This document shows, piece by piece, positions 33,511-48,200 of a DNA stretch of 64,000 bases (its first letter is position 1; each line of letters starts with the position of its first letter). Under the pieces are notes generated by a model. The model saw only the letters and a program-made list of their open reading frames with translations, was not told the DNA's origin and searched no databases. Position numbers and translations under genes: made by a program. Source of the DNA: Halichondria panicea (lineage: Eukaryota > Porifera > Demospongiae > Suberitida > Halichondriidae). The stretch spans positions 4,921,702-4,985,701 of the forward strand of contig NC_087393.1 of the NCBI RefSeq assembly GCF_963675165.1, given 5' to 3'.

Positions 33511-36164
33511 TGTCTCCATGGTAATTATTTAGGACCCATAGTTAATCTTAAGGTATTCGCACTAGGGAACCATTGTGGTTATGTAACATTCTGGGTTGTA
33601 CCTTTATGCCTTTATGCCTTTATGCCTTTATGTGTCAAGGTGTTGTAACATGTGCTGTAGGTTTCCATGGATATGAGTTGGCAACACATGTGCTGTAGAT
33701 TTCTATGGTAGTAGTGAGGTCATTTGTAAACTGACCTTTGGTAGGCTGCAATGACTGTGAGACTTTTTTTTATGGGTTTCACCACATTGCTTTCCCAGCT
33801 TCCTTGTTTATTTTAGACCTTCATAGATTATTAACTACTGTTGACGACTGCTGGTGTTAGTGAAGTGAGCACGTATCTCGGATAGGGTAGCCGATGGATA
33901 ACAGTAAGGATTGTTTTCTGTGGGGGGGGTGTGACCACTGTTTCCAAATACTTTGTGTCATAGATATGTTTGTCACGCTTTTATTAACAATAATAAGTTA
34001 TATAATTATAGTCTGACAGTGTAACTATAACACTCCACTAGTTGTGGGGCTCCAATTTCATTGGGTTTTCGAAACTTAAGAATGTCCAATTTCAAAACAG
34101 CATCTTTTAGTAGTAGTGCTACAATATGGTGTGGTGCTTAGATCAGTGATTAATTTCGGGCCCAAATTTCCCAAAAAGCGTAGGCTATATATAATTATAT
34201 AAGTAGGGCCTGTTTTTCAGAGCTTAGAAGGAGCTCTTTCAAATCAATTTTTGATCCAATGTCAGCAACCATGGGCTATATAATTATTACACATTGTCTT
34301 TTGCCGAAAATGAGAATTTTGGATGTGTTGTAAGGTTAAGGACACCGTTTGAAAGAGCTCCTTCTAAGTGTTTAGAAAAAAATCAAAAAATCAGAAAATT
34401 GAATCGTTGTAATTAACACAAGTAATGGCTGCTGTATTAATTATGTATACGTACACTGTTCACGTAAATTTGTAGTCGTCTAGGCACTGGCAATATTCAT
34501 ATTAATATCTGTTTCCCATATTTCTTTTCAATATCTATTTCCAACACATATCTTTCTCATGAGGGAGTTCAGAGCAAAAAATAACATGAGACGCGCAAGC
34601 CGTCACTGTTGCATGGCCAACGGTAGACTGGTCACACTCTGTGTAGAGACTCGTGTTGCACAGTCAGCATATCAGATAAGATTCTAAGTGGCTGCGGTTT
34701 TTTTGACGTCAGTATACTGCACGTGATACCTAGTGCTATGTCACTATCAATGATCTTGTGGTCACCACATGGCGTCTAGCCACTTGAGTTGCCACAAATT
34801 ATCGTGACAAACGTTGCAGGAGTCTCTACACGGAGTGTGACCAGTCTACTGTTTGCCGTGCAACAGTGATGGCTTGCGAGTCTATGAATTCCATATCATT
34901 GCAATCAATTAATTAATTGGTTCTTCTATTCATTACTGTCTCTGATATTGGTATTATTAGTCACATGATCTGTTGTTGTGGGAAAACGTGTGCACCCACT
35001 AGGTCATTAATTACTGACAAACTACCTTTAGCCTAACAAGGTAGATCACACAGTGTCTTGTCAGTCACTGTGCTCTGGTAGTCACCCCAGTGTCTCTAGT
35101 TAATTACTACCTATTATGCACTATACATTGCTAACCTTCCTGAGGCCATACCTTTGATTCATTAGGGACCTAAAAAATCGATTGAGCCAGTTAGCACAAA
35201 TGTTGATTCTCAGAAACATTAGCCTTAGAAACATCAGGCAGCTTGAAGAGTGAGCTTGCTAGCAGGACAGAGCCTTATAGCCAGAACACTGTCTGTTAGA
35301 ATGATATATAACTGTTCATGGTATACAGCGGGTGTATTTCGAGGGTATAAATGTTCGTGGTTTTCGCTGATCAAGCATCTACCGCGAACATTTATTCCCA
35401 TTAATTTATATCGCATATGCATGCTGTAAAAAGGCTGCTATTCCACGAAAATTAAATCCGCGAAAACCTTTCTAATGGTCGTTCCGCGAAAGTTGATACC
35501 CACGAATATACCCGTGGTTGGTTGTGCAACAAGAACTGGAACTCCTTCTGTGAACGCAGTATCTGCACATGAGCATAAATATACACACGATATTAATACA
35601 GGCCAATAGCAAATGCTCACATTAGACAGCTTTCTTTGTAGCCTCTGATTTTCCAGTTTCAGAGAACTCCTATAGGCTGTATGGTAATTAGTCCATCTTA
35701 ACCTGCCTGCATATTCTACATGTAATTTGCGGCGTTTGTTTTTACCAGGCCACAAGAATGGAGGAGCTCATGCTTGTACTCTTCTATGATTATAACTGGA
35801 GCACTAAAGTTCAAACCCTCGGCTGGAAGCTTTAACATCAAAATCTGCCACTATTTTAAAACTGATAACTTGTTGTGTGGAGGCTATCCATGCACTGTAA
35901 ACGCAGCTCTATGGTATCTAGGTGAGCAGGCTCAGAAATTACAAACAAACAAACCAGCCAAATACTATACCCGGCTGGCCTCGGCCTCGGGTTAGTAATT
36001 GTCCACTGAGAAACAGATATTGGATATAATTATTGGCACAACAGAACCCCTAGAGGTGCACACCATGTTAGTCTTGGGAGCTTTATAATCTTATAAATAT
36101 TTACTAAAAGGAAGATCAAAGCCTAACTAATTTGACTGTATGCATATGTCGTGTCTGTATACCG

Positions 36165-36210
<46 letters not shown>

Positions 36211-39200
36211 TCCTGATTGGGCGGACGTAAGCTTTGGTGTGTTCATCTGTATTGGGTGCAGTGGTATTCATCGTAGCCTGGGTGCCCATCTGTGCAAGGT
36301 CAAGTCCTGCAATCTGGATGAGTGGAGTGATGATCTTGTGAAGGTGTGTGGTGTGTGTGTGTAAGATGTGAGGGTGAGGGGATGGTGTGTGTGTGAGATG
36401 TGAGGGGATGGTGTGCGTGTGTGTGAGATGTGGGGGTGGGGGTATGTGTGGTGTGTGAGGGTGAAGGAACGAGGATTATATATGTACATGAGACAGCTAG
36501 ACCACTGCTTGGGTTTACATTACATGTGCATACGTTGCATTTGTGTACTCCATTGGCTTCCTTTAGAACCTTTTCTTAAGGTTGGAGGATGTGGATAGGT
36601 ACGGCTGGGCACCTCCTACATTATTCAGGATAATGATTTCATGCGGTATAAATGTATTTATAACAATTTAGAATTTCCTCCTCTAAAATCATACCCTCAT
36701 GAGTCAATACTCTCATTGCCAAAGCTTCCTACTATTGGTAATTAGCGTAAACAGTATAACAGTTCTATCTGAGGTAACAACCACTTCCCTGTGTTGTATT
36801 CTCTGAATACTATTCTTGTAAGCATTCTGATTACCATGATATTGTGTGTACTATACAGGCAATGACGGGGAATAAACACGCTAGCAGTATATGGGAAGCC
36901 AACGTGCCTCCTTGCTGCAAGCCTCCCAAACCTGACGACGCTCTGTGAGTTTAGTTCTAGCTTCTTAAATAACATATTTTGACGCTCGGTTAATTATTCT
37001 ACTATAATAATTAACATGATTGTAGGCAAAATTATTTTAAAATGTGGAGGCCTATTCAATGTCAAGGCTTATTGATTAATTGAAGTATTAGCAAATTCCT
37101 AGACACGGTTCTGCTCAGTCATGCGAGTCTATTGTGTCTCGCACCTGTTGTTACCTGGTATTACAGAGGCGACAAAAATGTACCAAATGTTACATATAGT
37201 GGTGTATGTCATCCATTAGTGGATTATGTTCCATGTGTGTCATTAGTGAACTTGTTTGAAGGCGGCCATTTTTTGCAGGGTTTGCCGTGAGCAGTGGATA
37301 AGAGGCAAGTACGAGAGAAAGGAGTTCATATTGGAGGCAACAGACGACGAAAGGCCGTACACAATAGGTGGGTGTATTACCTACAGTATATCCGGTTTTG
37401 AATGCAACGTTCTTTCAATTGCAAATTGCGAAGTTTCGCATAATTCACAATCGAAAAAAATCGCAAAGAGTGAGCATGTGCATGCAATTCGCAATCAATG
37501 CGTGTACAGTGTCATTTACAATTGATTGATCTGAAACCTGATATACAGTAGCAGGTGTTAAGATAACTGCCTAAGATAACTGCCTAAGATAACTGCCAAA
37601 GGGACTTACCTGTGTGCATGTGATACAGTTGCTTGTACTTAATACTACGTACGACCTTAATAATATTATTTCATTTGCTAAACTTAGGAAGTTTATTTTG
37701 TAAACATCATTGAATCATTGAGTGGGTCTAGATTCCATCCTCAACTGTAGTCATAGTTTATGTAAATTGAGATGCATTTACAGTGCTGCCACTCCAGTAG
37801 CTACCATTTTGAATAAGGAGTAAAATGGGCGATAAGTTCAGGTTTATATCCCATAGATGCTGGTAGTTCCCCTCTCCCACCTCATCCCATTGTCTCATCT
37901 ATCTTATGCATTGTGTATGGCTTACATAAGAAGCCCATGTTTTCCATTATAACCGTGATATCATGTGCAGTAGGAATGTGCCATGAATATCGTTTGGTAA
38001 GTTAAGCTCAATTGTTTGTTGTTTTTTACTTTGATGACCCTTTAACATATGTACAACAGCGTAGTCGCTTATAAGTGTGACGATCTTTACCAAATCAACT
38101 TTTTTCGTGTAGGAATGAAAAAAGGATTTCTGTTTAAGAAGAAGAAAGTGGATAATGTCTACAACAGCCGATTCTTTGTTTTGGATACTAGAAACATTAG
38201 CTACTTCAAAAAAATCACAGTAAGCTCTGCAGTGCAATGTTACACTGTATAAGTGCTCAGACCTATGCCACGTATTCAGTTAATAGAATTAAGTGGGTGT
38301 GTCATAATTATTCCATTAGTATAATTATGTTCGTTGTCCATTGCATTCCAATTAATATTAATTGATGGCGTACCAACGCAGCAAGGACCTGATTACGATT
38401 GGATAGTCTAATCAGATAGGAAGTGAGAGAGTTTATAAATTGTACCACGTACATCCTGACTTTTGAGAGGTTGTCCCCAATTTGTATATTTGAAAATGCT
38501 ACGATGTATAATAATTATAGTGGTAGTACTTATTAGTATCAATTTTTTCTTTCTCACTATCCCCTACACTTTAAGGACAAATGTGGGAGAGAGTAAGGGA
38601 TAGTGGGATTGATACTAACAAGTTCTGTATTATAATATCCACATCTCCACCCACTCCTTCACTCCTCCACCCCACACACCCACCCACTCCTTCACTCCTC
38701 CACCCCACACACCCACCCACTCCTCCACATCTCTACCCCGACCCACTCCTCCACCCCCACCACAGGACGCCAACCCTACGGAGACCATTCCACTGAATGA
38801 CCTCAACGTGACCATGAACGGACAGACTGGCCACCCTAATGGCATGCAGTTGACTGCCGTCATACGAGGGAAGAGCAGAAACTACTTCATCTATGCCGAC
38901 TCTGGACTAGTAAGTAATCCTGTTCAGTATAGCTAAGTTAATTAGAAGCCTAGGAAGTGCACTGCCTTGTGTATAACGAAGTGGCTGAAGACGTACAATC
39001 GTGTCTCAGCTGTCTTAAACCAATTTGTTACATCTGTATAGAGTTCTTCGTTATTATATATGGCTGTATCTGTTTGATATACGTAGTCATGGCGAGAGGG
39101 AATTGTTTTTATAAACAGTTGGCCTTTCTGTCTCCACTCTAAGCAAACGTCATTAGTTTAGTATTTCCCCTATGTAAGGTGTATGGCGTGCTTTCTGATT

Positions 39201-40524
39201 AGAGAAATGGGTATACCTTTGACTTGACATTCTTTTGTTACTAAGCTGCTCTTGATAATGAAAATACGATCTGATTGAGTCTGATTTTTTCTGCACATAC
39301 TGGCACTTGTATGTACTCGTTATTGACGTAGGTATGTGTGTACCGTTTATTGTGTTAGTGTGTACGGATTCAGCTGAGCTTTCAAATGATGTAATCCCAG
39401 TTGACGTTATTTTTGTTACTGTGAAGATTTGTTAACTAGCAATTTTCCATTTGGGGAAATTTTTTGAATGTTTTGTGTACACACAGCTTAGCCGTCACTT
39501 ACATAAATTAACAGTGCAGAATGTTGTTCCCTCCTAAACTTGTAGCAAGAATTCATGTTGCTGTTAATAGCGGCTTGTTTGTTATTGTTTCCACACGCAG
39601 GAGATCATCAGCTGGTACTACGCGATACGGGCAGCCAGACTCAGACTGTTGCAAACCCAGCATCCAGAGAAACCCGTCGAAGAAGTGAGTACACTTTTAA
39701 TAAAATGATTAGTTGCATTTTAAAAGTCCAATTTTAGTGCCCTTGCTGTAGCAGCTACATGTGCTCACAAAATAGTTGGCATGGGGACCGTGCTAGATTC
39801 ATACGTATATCGTATCAGAAATAATTTGCTGGTGAAAAACCTTTGCGAATGAGCCAAATCAGCAGAATTGTTGACCGTTTGCGATCAACTATTGCGTCCG
39901 TAATACGGTCTACATGTAGTTATAGTAACACCATTATTCTATGTACATTGTCTTGTCTTGTTCCTTGCTGTTATACTGTTTGTTGATTTAGTTGAGATTT
40001 GTTTTCTACAGCTCTATGGTTCCCTATCGAGAGATTTTGTGAAAGTTGGTTTCTTACACAAAACACCTGCAAACAAGCTGGTAAGTTTTAGTACTTCTTT
40101 GTAACAGCTTCTTTGTGTGTTACCATTATCCTTATCCCACGCAGCAAAAGTTTCAGAAAAGATATTTTGTTTTGGATGAAACCAGACTTTCCTATTTTGA
40201 GAAACCAGTTGTAAGCTCAAGACAATTATATCTGCTTTTTTGTAGTACTGACGTGTGTGTTTTGCTATACAGGATGCATTCCCGCTGGGTGAGATTGTTA
40301 TTGGCACGTCAGCTGATGGTTTTTCTGTCGATGAAAATGCTCCCGATGAGTTGGGAGGTGGTGAAAACGCATTTGTCCTGAATACGCCAACACGGACATT
40401 TCCACTGCTTGCAGACACATCTGATGAGAAGCATATGTGGATAACAGCCATTAGAGACGCCATTGAACATTTGAGAACAAGCACTAGCTCGAATGGTGCT
40501 GTAGGCACCAGTTATGGCGAATAG
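32515..40524 (+). CDS. ADAP1: ArfGAP with dual PH domains (ADAP/centaurin-alpha), paralogue A
   Basis: GTPase-activating protein for Arf6 that binds PtdIns(3,4,5)P3 through two PH domains. Ten exons: 32515-32605, 36210-36343, 36859-36944, 37279-37367, 38113-38219, 38766-38909, 39601-39684, 40012-40080, 40145-40210, 40273-40524; 373 aa, as in human ADAP1 (374). The ArfGAP zinc finger C-x2-C-x16-C-x2-C starts at CADC (residue 24) and continues into CSGIHRSLG, which carries the arginine finger; REQWIRGKYERKEF ends the domain. PH1 begins at MKKGFLFKKKK and PH2 at VKVGFLHKTPANK; each has the K-rich first strand and a final Trp helix (SWYYAIRAAR, MWITAIRDAI). Intron 1 is 3.6 kb and repeat-filled. 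ADAP1 versus ADAP2 cannot be separated; the symbol means the family. Confidence 0.95.
33480..33509. repeat. (GT)n microsatellite in ADAP-A intron 1
   Basis: Fifteen GT units. Just downstream, near 33604-33632, TTTATGCC is repeated four times in a row. Confidence 0.9.
34219..34371. repeat. Inverted-repeat element, AGCTTAGAAGGAGCTCTTTCAAA family
   Basis: GCTTAGAAGGAGCTCTTTCAAA near 34223 is inverted at about 34347-34368 (TTTGAAAGAGCTCCTTCTAAG). The interior is AT-rich with no coding frame. Related palindromes occur at 43862-43950 and degenerate copies at 13335 and 52895. ADAP-A intron 1. Confidence 0.65.
34585..34886. mobile_element. MITE-like element with about 65-bp terminal inverted repeats
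   Basis: The left arm GCAAGCCGTCACTGTTGCA ... GTAGACTGGTCACACTC ... GTGTAGAGACTC (from about 34596) is inverted at the right end (CTCTACACGGAGTGTGACC ... GCAACAGTGATGGCTTGC). About 302 bp overall, no coding frame. ADAP-A intron 1. Confidence 0.75.
35328..35516. mobile_element. Short inverted-repeat element (GCGGGTGTATTTCG ends)
   Basis: Left end GCGGGTGTATTTCGAGGGTA and right end (other strand) ACGGGTATATTCGTGGGTA match over about 30 bp with mismatches. The interior repeats TTCGTGG and CGCGAA motifs. About 190 bp, in ADAP-A intron 1. Boundaries approximate. Confidence 0.5.
36169..36208. repeat. (CA)n microsatellite forming a splice acceptor tract
   Basis: The CA run ends in the ACAG acceptor of ADAP-A exon 2. 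A second, GT-rich simple repeat (36344-36470) begins at the donor of the same exon, so the exon sits between two simple repeats of opposite phase. Confidence 0.9.
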
Positions 40525-40786
40525 TTTATGAGACATGTGTCTTAAAAACCGAGTGTTTTCGTTTATTATTTCTAGAGCATAATATTATTAGATCCTCTAA
40601 AATTTTTATATCCACCATGCACATTTGAGTGATTCCAGGTGATTGTATAATTATAATGTCACTGCTGAAACACTGAACAAAGTAAAATTGTAATGCACAT
40701 GCGCACAATCAAGGGACTTTACCTAGTGGGAGTCCAGTGATGATAAAATGCAACTTGCATGAGCATCCATCCATTCTTCTGCTAAG

Positions 40787-43074
40787 ATGGAAAAGATGGA
40801 AGGTACTATTCTAGACGACCCAGTAGTAGCCGGCTTCTTGAATGGCCGTGAGAGTGTCAGTAGCGACAGTGCATTTGGAGATGATGAAGAAGACAGTACA
40901 AGAAAACTTATGACTGAGTTGACACAGAAAGATGGCAACGACATCTGTGCAGACTGTGGGGAGAAACGTGAGCTCAGAGCAGCATTAATTATTCTCCTGC
41001 TGTGCTTATTTCAGTACAAATGTGCATGTGTTTAAGTCTCATATTCCCCTGACATGCAGGACCTGAGTGGGCCTCCATTAATCTCGGAGTGTTCTTGTGC
41101 ATCAAGTGTGCAGGTATTCATCGTCGACTCAGTGTGAGCGTCTCCAAAGTGAGGTCCATTCGACTCGATTCATGGACCAAAGAAATGGTGCAGGTATAAA
41201 CATCGATCAATTGCATCTCCATTAAATGAGTATTCAAACTACCAGATAAGTATTACTCGGTTCATTTTGGATTTTGTTTGCAGAACATGGCCAAAGTTGG
41301 TAATACCAAGGCCAAGGAGGTGTATGAAGCTAGTGTGCCACCATGTTGGGCACCTCCCAACCCTGATAGCAGGCAGTGAGTTCATTGTACTATAGCGTAT
41401 ATACAGCTAGCTATAGCAATAATTTGTTTTTGAGAGATTCTTAGTAATATGATATGTAAACAATACTTGCATGCATGTGCAGTACGTACTGAATTGTCGT
41501 GATTCACTCGTACACTTTTTAGTGTTCGTTTGGAGCAGTGGATTAGAGCAAAATACGAGAGGAAGGAATTTTCTACTCCAGAGACTATTCACGAAGGTTT
41601 GGTCGGTAAGCTCATCACTGAAATTTTAGAGTTCATTGTTTAGGGATATATATATATATATATATATACTATTATTGTATAGGTACAAAACATGGGTATC
41701 TGTACAAAAAAATGAAGAAGACAGATGAGTGGAATCGCCGATGGTTTGTTCTGTCCAGAGACTATCTTTGCTACTACAAAAATTACACGGTAAAAAAACT
41801 GATAGCACTATATAAATTGAGCTGAGAATGCATGACTGCTGCATGTATACAGTTAATTTCTTTGTCAATAAAAATTAATGTATGTGTACGTGCTTTAGGA
41901 TCGTGCCCCCAAAGGCAGCATCCCTCTCTCCCATCTCAACATCACCCTGGATGGTCCTGGTCTGGAGGCACACACCAACTCAATGCTTATTGCCTATCAT
42001 GATGTCAAGCTTAGGAAAACAAGAAACATTTTTGTGTATGCTGAAAATGGGAAGGTGTGTTAGTATACACACGCACACTAACAGCCTGTGTTTAAATGTG
42101 TTTTCTACACGAATTGTTACATGCATTGCAATCATGTACAGTCTATATACACTGTACCTATCTATATTGACAATGTCTACATGCTGTTGCAGGAAATCAT
42201 GGATTGGTATCTGGCCATTCGAACTGCTAAGATCCAGTTATTGCAAGAGATGTTTCCAAGTCGGCCAGTTGAATTGGTACTATTTGAAGTATAGCCGCTC
42301 AGTAGTAGCCTCCCTCATGTACCAAACCTTATAGGCAACCCTTACAGTATTTCACTTCAGCCCCACTACAATGTAAAGCTACCCTGTATTACGTTATACA
42401 GCCTGCTAAAGTAATTATTTGTCGTTTGATGTAGATAAGGGAATCAGTGACTCGAGATTTCACATACACTGGCTACCTGTGCAAGATGCCCCCAGATCAT
42501 TCAGTGAGCAACTACATCAATCAGCACTTTTGGTACTCTTATTGTTATGTCTCCTTTTTCAGAGGTGGCAGAAGAGATTCTTTGTGTTGGATCAGTGCAC
42601 TCTTAGATACTACCAGAAGCCAACAGTACGTTTGTTTTCCCTAAAATTACAAGAAGCCTTGAGATGGCCTTTCAGCTCAACTACTTAAACATTCCTGATC
42701 TGACATGCTTTCTGTTTGTTTATTGTGATAATATTGTAAATATATGCACCATGCAGGATGCTATTGCACTAGGAGAGATCTTACTAAGCTCCTCCAGTCA
42801 GAAACCTGTGTATGTGGATACTAACCTCCCGGATAAACTTCAGGACACTCTGTTCTCGTTCATGCTTCACAAGCCCGGTCGCTCCAGAGGGGGCTTTCCT
42901 CTAATGGCCGAGTCAGCAGACTTGATGAAAAAGTGGGTGGGAGTGCTTCAAGAAGCAATCAATTCAGCAGTGGAGATATGCGACCCCTCTGTAATTTCTT
43001 CTGAATACGAAGAGGATGATTTGTATGCATCCATTGACACTGTGATTCCACCCAGTCCAACCAGTCCAAAGTGA
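40787..43074 (+). CDS. ADAP: ArfGAP with dual PH domains (ADAP/centaurin-alpha), paralogue B
   Basis: Tandem paralogue of ADAP-A, 262 bp downstream. Ten exons: 40787-40967, 41060-41193, 41284-41375, 41523-41605, 41683-41789, 41899-42054, 42193-42276, 42435-42503, 42563-42625, 42757-43074; 428 aa. Exons 2, 5, 7 and 8 have exactly the same lengths as in ADAP-A (134, 107, 84, 69), showing a shared origin. The zinc finger CADC...CIKC and AGIHRRLS are intact. It has about 30 extra N-terminal residues, acidic and Ser-rich, and a longer C-terminal tail after PH2 ending in acidic and Ser/Pro stretches. PH1 starts at [12 protein letters not shown]2 at [10 protein letters not shown]. The residue after CGEK is Arg where paralogue A has Asp. 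Introns are much shorter than in A. Confidence 0.95.
41646..41669. repeat. (TA)n microsatellite in ADAP-B intron 4
   Basis: TA dinucleotide run inside the 77-bp intron between exons 4 and 5. Confidence 0.85.
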
Positions 43075-43544
43075 TCCACCATTACATGTTGCAACTCAGA
43101 GACTATGTATTAAATTAATTAAAGAACTTACGTATACTGCTTCATGTTTGTTACATGCAGGCGCATGTACAGTCATAGCTGTTTCATATTATCATCATAA
43201 ATGTTCGTTGAAATAATTATAATTATTATTGAATGTTTCATTGTACAACAAACGTACGTTATGTAAATATTTTTATATATTTAATTGAAATGTGCAGTGT
43301 TCAATGTTTTGTGCTTCACTAGAATGTCTCTTCAGTTTTGAATGTGTTGTCAACAGCCTGCAGGAGGTGTAACATTGATGGTTAACTTTGAGCCACATGC
43401 ATGTACATAATAATTACATATTATGTAAGCTACGTATATATATGCAATTAATAGAACTAGAGACAGTGGCTTTAAATAGTACACTAAGTTAAACATGGGA
43501 TCGAGTTTATAATTATGTTAGTAAAATGATTGATTTATAGTTAA
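43075..43544. other. Convergent 3' intergenic region of ADAP-B (+) and TVP23 (-)
   Basis: 470 bp of AT-rich sequence holding both 3' UTRs. ATTAAA near 43109 could be a variant polyadenylation signal for ADAP-B. No gene seen. Confidence 0.6.
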
Positions 43545-45067
<1,523 letters not shown>

Positions 45068-45243
45068 AGTGACTTTAGTACGAAAGCACAGGCCACGCCC
45101 ACTTATCTTTAGTGTTTAATGCTGATTCAGCATTTTAAGTCTCAAAATGACCTTTGTCCAGGTCATTAATTTGACGTCATTTTAGACATAGCTCTTCAAC
45201 TGACGTCACACGTATACACACACCCAAGAGAAAACGTTGGAAG
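45068..45243. promoter_or_regulatory. TVP23/PRKAR1 divergent promoter with two perfect CREs and a nuclear-receptor-like site
   Basis: 176 bp between divergent ATGs. TGACGTCA, the palindromic CREB/ATF site, occurs at 45172-45179 and 45201-45208. At 45148-45165 TGACCTTTGTCCAGGTCA is an everted repeat of AGGTCA with six spacer bases, and its left part also fits a DR1-like (HNF4/RXR-type) site. The sites are seen directly; their use is inferred. Confidence 0.65.
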
Positions 45244-48200
45244 ATGGCGAGTCGTACACAAGTGAGTGTTCAAGACTGCGAGGATTACATCGAGCAGCAT
45301 GGCGTCCAGGCCATTCTCAAGGAGTGTATAGCCAAGATATGCCAGACCCGACCAGAGAGACCCTACAGATGGCTCAGGGAGTACTTCGAGAAGCTCGAAA
45401 AAGTGGGTAGCTACTGTACTAGTAGCTAGCTAGCTGTGTATATCTGACCACCATACATCCACTGGAGAAGCATATTTAGTAGCAATACACTTATTTGCAG
45501 ATAACTATGTATACCTACACGTATAGGAGATACATGTACAATAGTACGAGACAGTTTCTATAAATTGGTCATTCTGTGTTTCCTTGCTGTGCATATTCAG
45601 TGTAAGTTGTTGACGTGTGTATTACTGCATTAAGTATGCTCCTATGAGACCACACCCCCTTCTTCAGGAGCATCCCGAGGTGTCCACACCTGACGTGGAT
45701 GTAGCCACTCCGTTGCAGAAACCTCGTAGCAGGAGGGGGGCTGTGAGTGCCAGCGTGATGACGGAGGAGCAGGCAACCAGCTATGTCAAGAAAGTGAGTT
45801 TGTCTCTAACCCTGCACCTGCCACTATAAATAGAGTATTATTATAATGTCTGCAAAGGAGTCAACTACACACCGTGTGTCTGTCCGCCCAGTTGTGTAGC
45901 ACAGTAATAATAATAATTACGTTTGTGGCTGATTTGAGTAGCTATTCTTCCTAGGTCATTCAGAAATAAGATCATTATATAATTATATCATTGGAATACT
46001 GTTTTTGGTCCACTTTGTGGTACATGTATAATTATACTTATGTCATGGCTAATAACCTTTTGTAGGAAAGCACATTCCGTTCAAATTGTTAACTTTGGCA
46101 CTAGAGTCACTAGTGATAGCTGTAGTGTACTGTAGCGTGAAGTGTCTACTTGATTGTGCAGAACCCTGAAAGTAAACTGACCCTTGTGTAGATTATGTAC
46201 ACATGTAAGTATGACACTCTATGACTCAGATGACTCAGTTGCCCACATTGGTGACCTATCAATTCCTGTGGTTTGCACTTTTACAAACCATATCAAGTTA
46301 GCACACCATAACTTGACCTTGTGCTCTTTGATAGCCCAATTATTTGTCATATCTGTAGTAACGTTCACTGGAAAATTATCCTTAAAACTGTTGCACTAAT
46401 TGGTCCCCTGAAATAGTCATAGGAGATACAGAAGTTCCAATGGCTCAAGGAAAATTGTTATGTAAATGTTTGCTCTCTGTAGGTTATGCCCAAGGACTAC
46501 AAAACAATGGCCGCCCTCGAGAAGGCTATTGAGAAAAACATTCTGTTCTCACATCTGGACGAGGATGAGAGGAGGTGGGTGGGTGTGTCTGTAGTGGGCG
46601 TGGTGAACTTGTTACTGCTAGTCTACAATGTATGTATACAATTCTACTGGAGCTAAGTATAGTGATCAGGGAAGCAGAAGTTATGTACACGCATGTCCAC
46701 CTGTGTTAACATGTGAACAAACTCTTTATTTCACTGTCACTTGTTTCTTTAAAATGTGTGCCATGTTTTATGAGTGTCGACTTCATTTTTGCAGTGATAT
46801 TTTTGATGCCATGTTCTTAGTCAGAGAAGTGGCTGGAAAAACCATCATTCAGCAAGGTGGGGCTCATCTCCATGGAGATACCAGCAGCTATATATCCATT
46901 TGTATAATTAGGAAAGCTCTGAGCAAAGCCAGAGATGTTAATTTGACTCGTGACCTTGTAAAAGTTGTTTGGGTGCTTAGTTACGATATGTGTGTATCAT
47001 TAAAAGTACAGAAACTTAATACATTATAAATATTGTGAACTTTGCTCTTTGATTGACTGCATGTCATTTCTGCAGGTGATGAGGGAGACAATTTCTATGT
47101 CATTGACTCGGGAGAGGTGGATGTAAGTATGTGTTATTGTAGCCCTCTAATCTTGTAATCGCTCTACCACTTGTGATCGCTCGAGTGTGTTTATATGAAC
47201 TATAAGTGTTTATTTGACCTTCCAAAGACTGTTTGAACTTGAAGCCATAATCCCTAACTAAATAATTATGATAATCATTGTATTTCAGAGTATTCTGTTT
47301 GTGAGCACTTGTTAGTTGTATACCTCCTATGATGCTGTAAACATTACTTCCTTCTAGATCATCGTGAACAAGGATTATTTTGGCTCCATTGGAGAGACGG
47401 GAAGTTTCGGTGAGCTTGCCCTGATCTACGGTACTCCCAGGGCAGCGACCATCAGAGCCAAGACCGATGTCAAGCTATGGGCAATTGACCGCGACTCATA
47501 TCGTCGCATTCTCATGGGGAGCACCATCAGAAAAAGGAAACTGTACGAAACTTTCCTCGAGAAGGTCTCCATCTTAGGTCAGTGGTATTATTTTGTCTTG
47601 TTGCTTTAAAATGTGAAGAGTGTAATACAAAATTGATATTCTCCATGAGACTGAAACTATGGAGGTACAGGTAATTAGCAACAAAGTTCATTCAGTGCAA
47701 AACCGTAGAATTACACAAGTGTACATGTACATACATAGCTGTAGGCAGTCTGTTAGATATAACTGACACTTAATTCTCTGTGTAAGTCTGTTGAGATTGA
47801 TTGCTCACTGTATATATATATTGTAGAGTCTTTGGACAAATGGGAGCGGTTGACGGTGGCCGACGCCCTCGAGCCGTGTACCTTCCATGACGGGTCATTC
47901 GTGGTCACTCAGGGAGAGTCTGGGGAGGAGTTCTTCATCATCGTGGAGGTGAAGGGTCAGCTAGCTACTTAATTACCAGTGGTCCCTCCTCCTTTCTTCC
48001 TCACCATCTCCACTGTCTCTTCCTTTCTTTCCATACTTTAGCCTACCATCAGCACATTCTGTGATATAGTGTACAGTAACATGTATGAATTATAGCAAAC
48101 ACTAAACCCTGCCCCCCTCCCCACATACACACACACACACACACACCCTCAGGGCAGTGCCATTGTGCTCCAGAGGAAGACAGAGGATGGAGAGTACGTG

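Noticed and set aside
46628-47029. Longer reading of the PRKAR1 exon at 46795 in both directions
   Set aside because: Only 46795-46856 aligns with RI subunits and fits phase 2 in, phase 1 out; the rest is intron.
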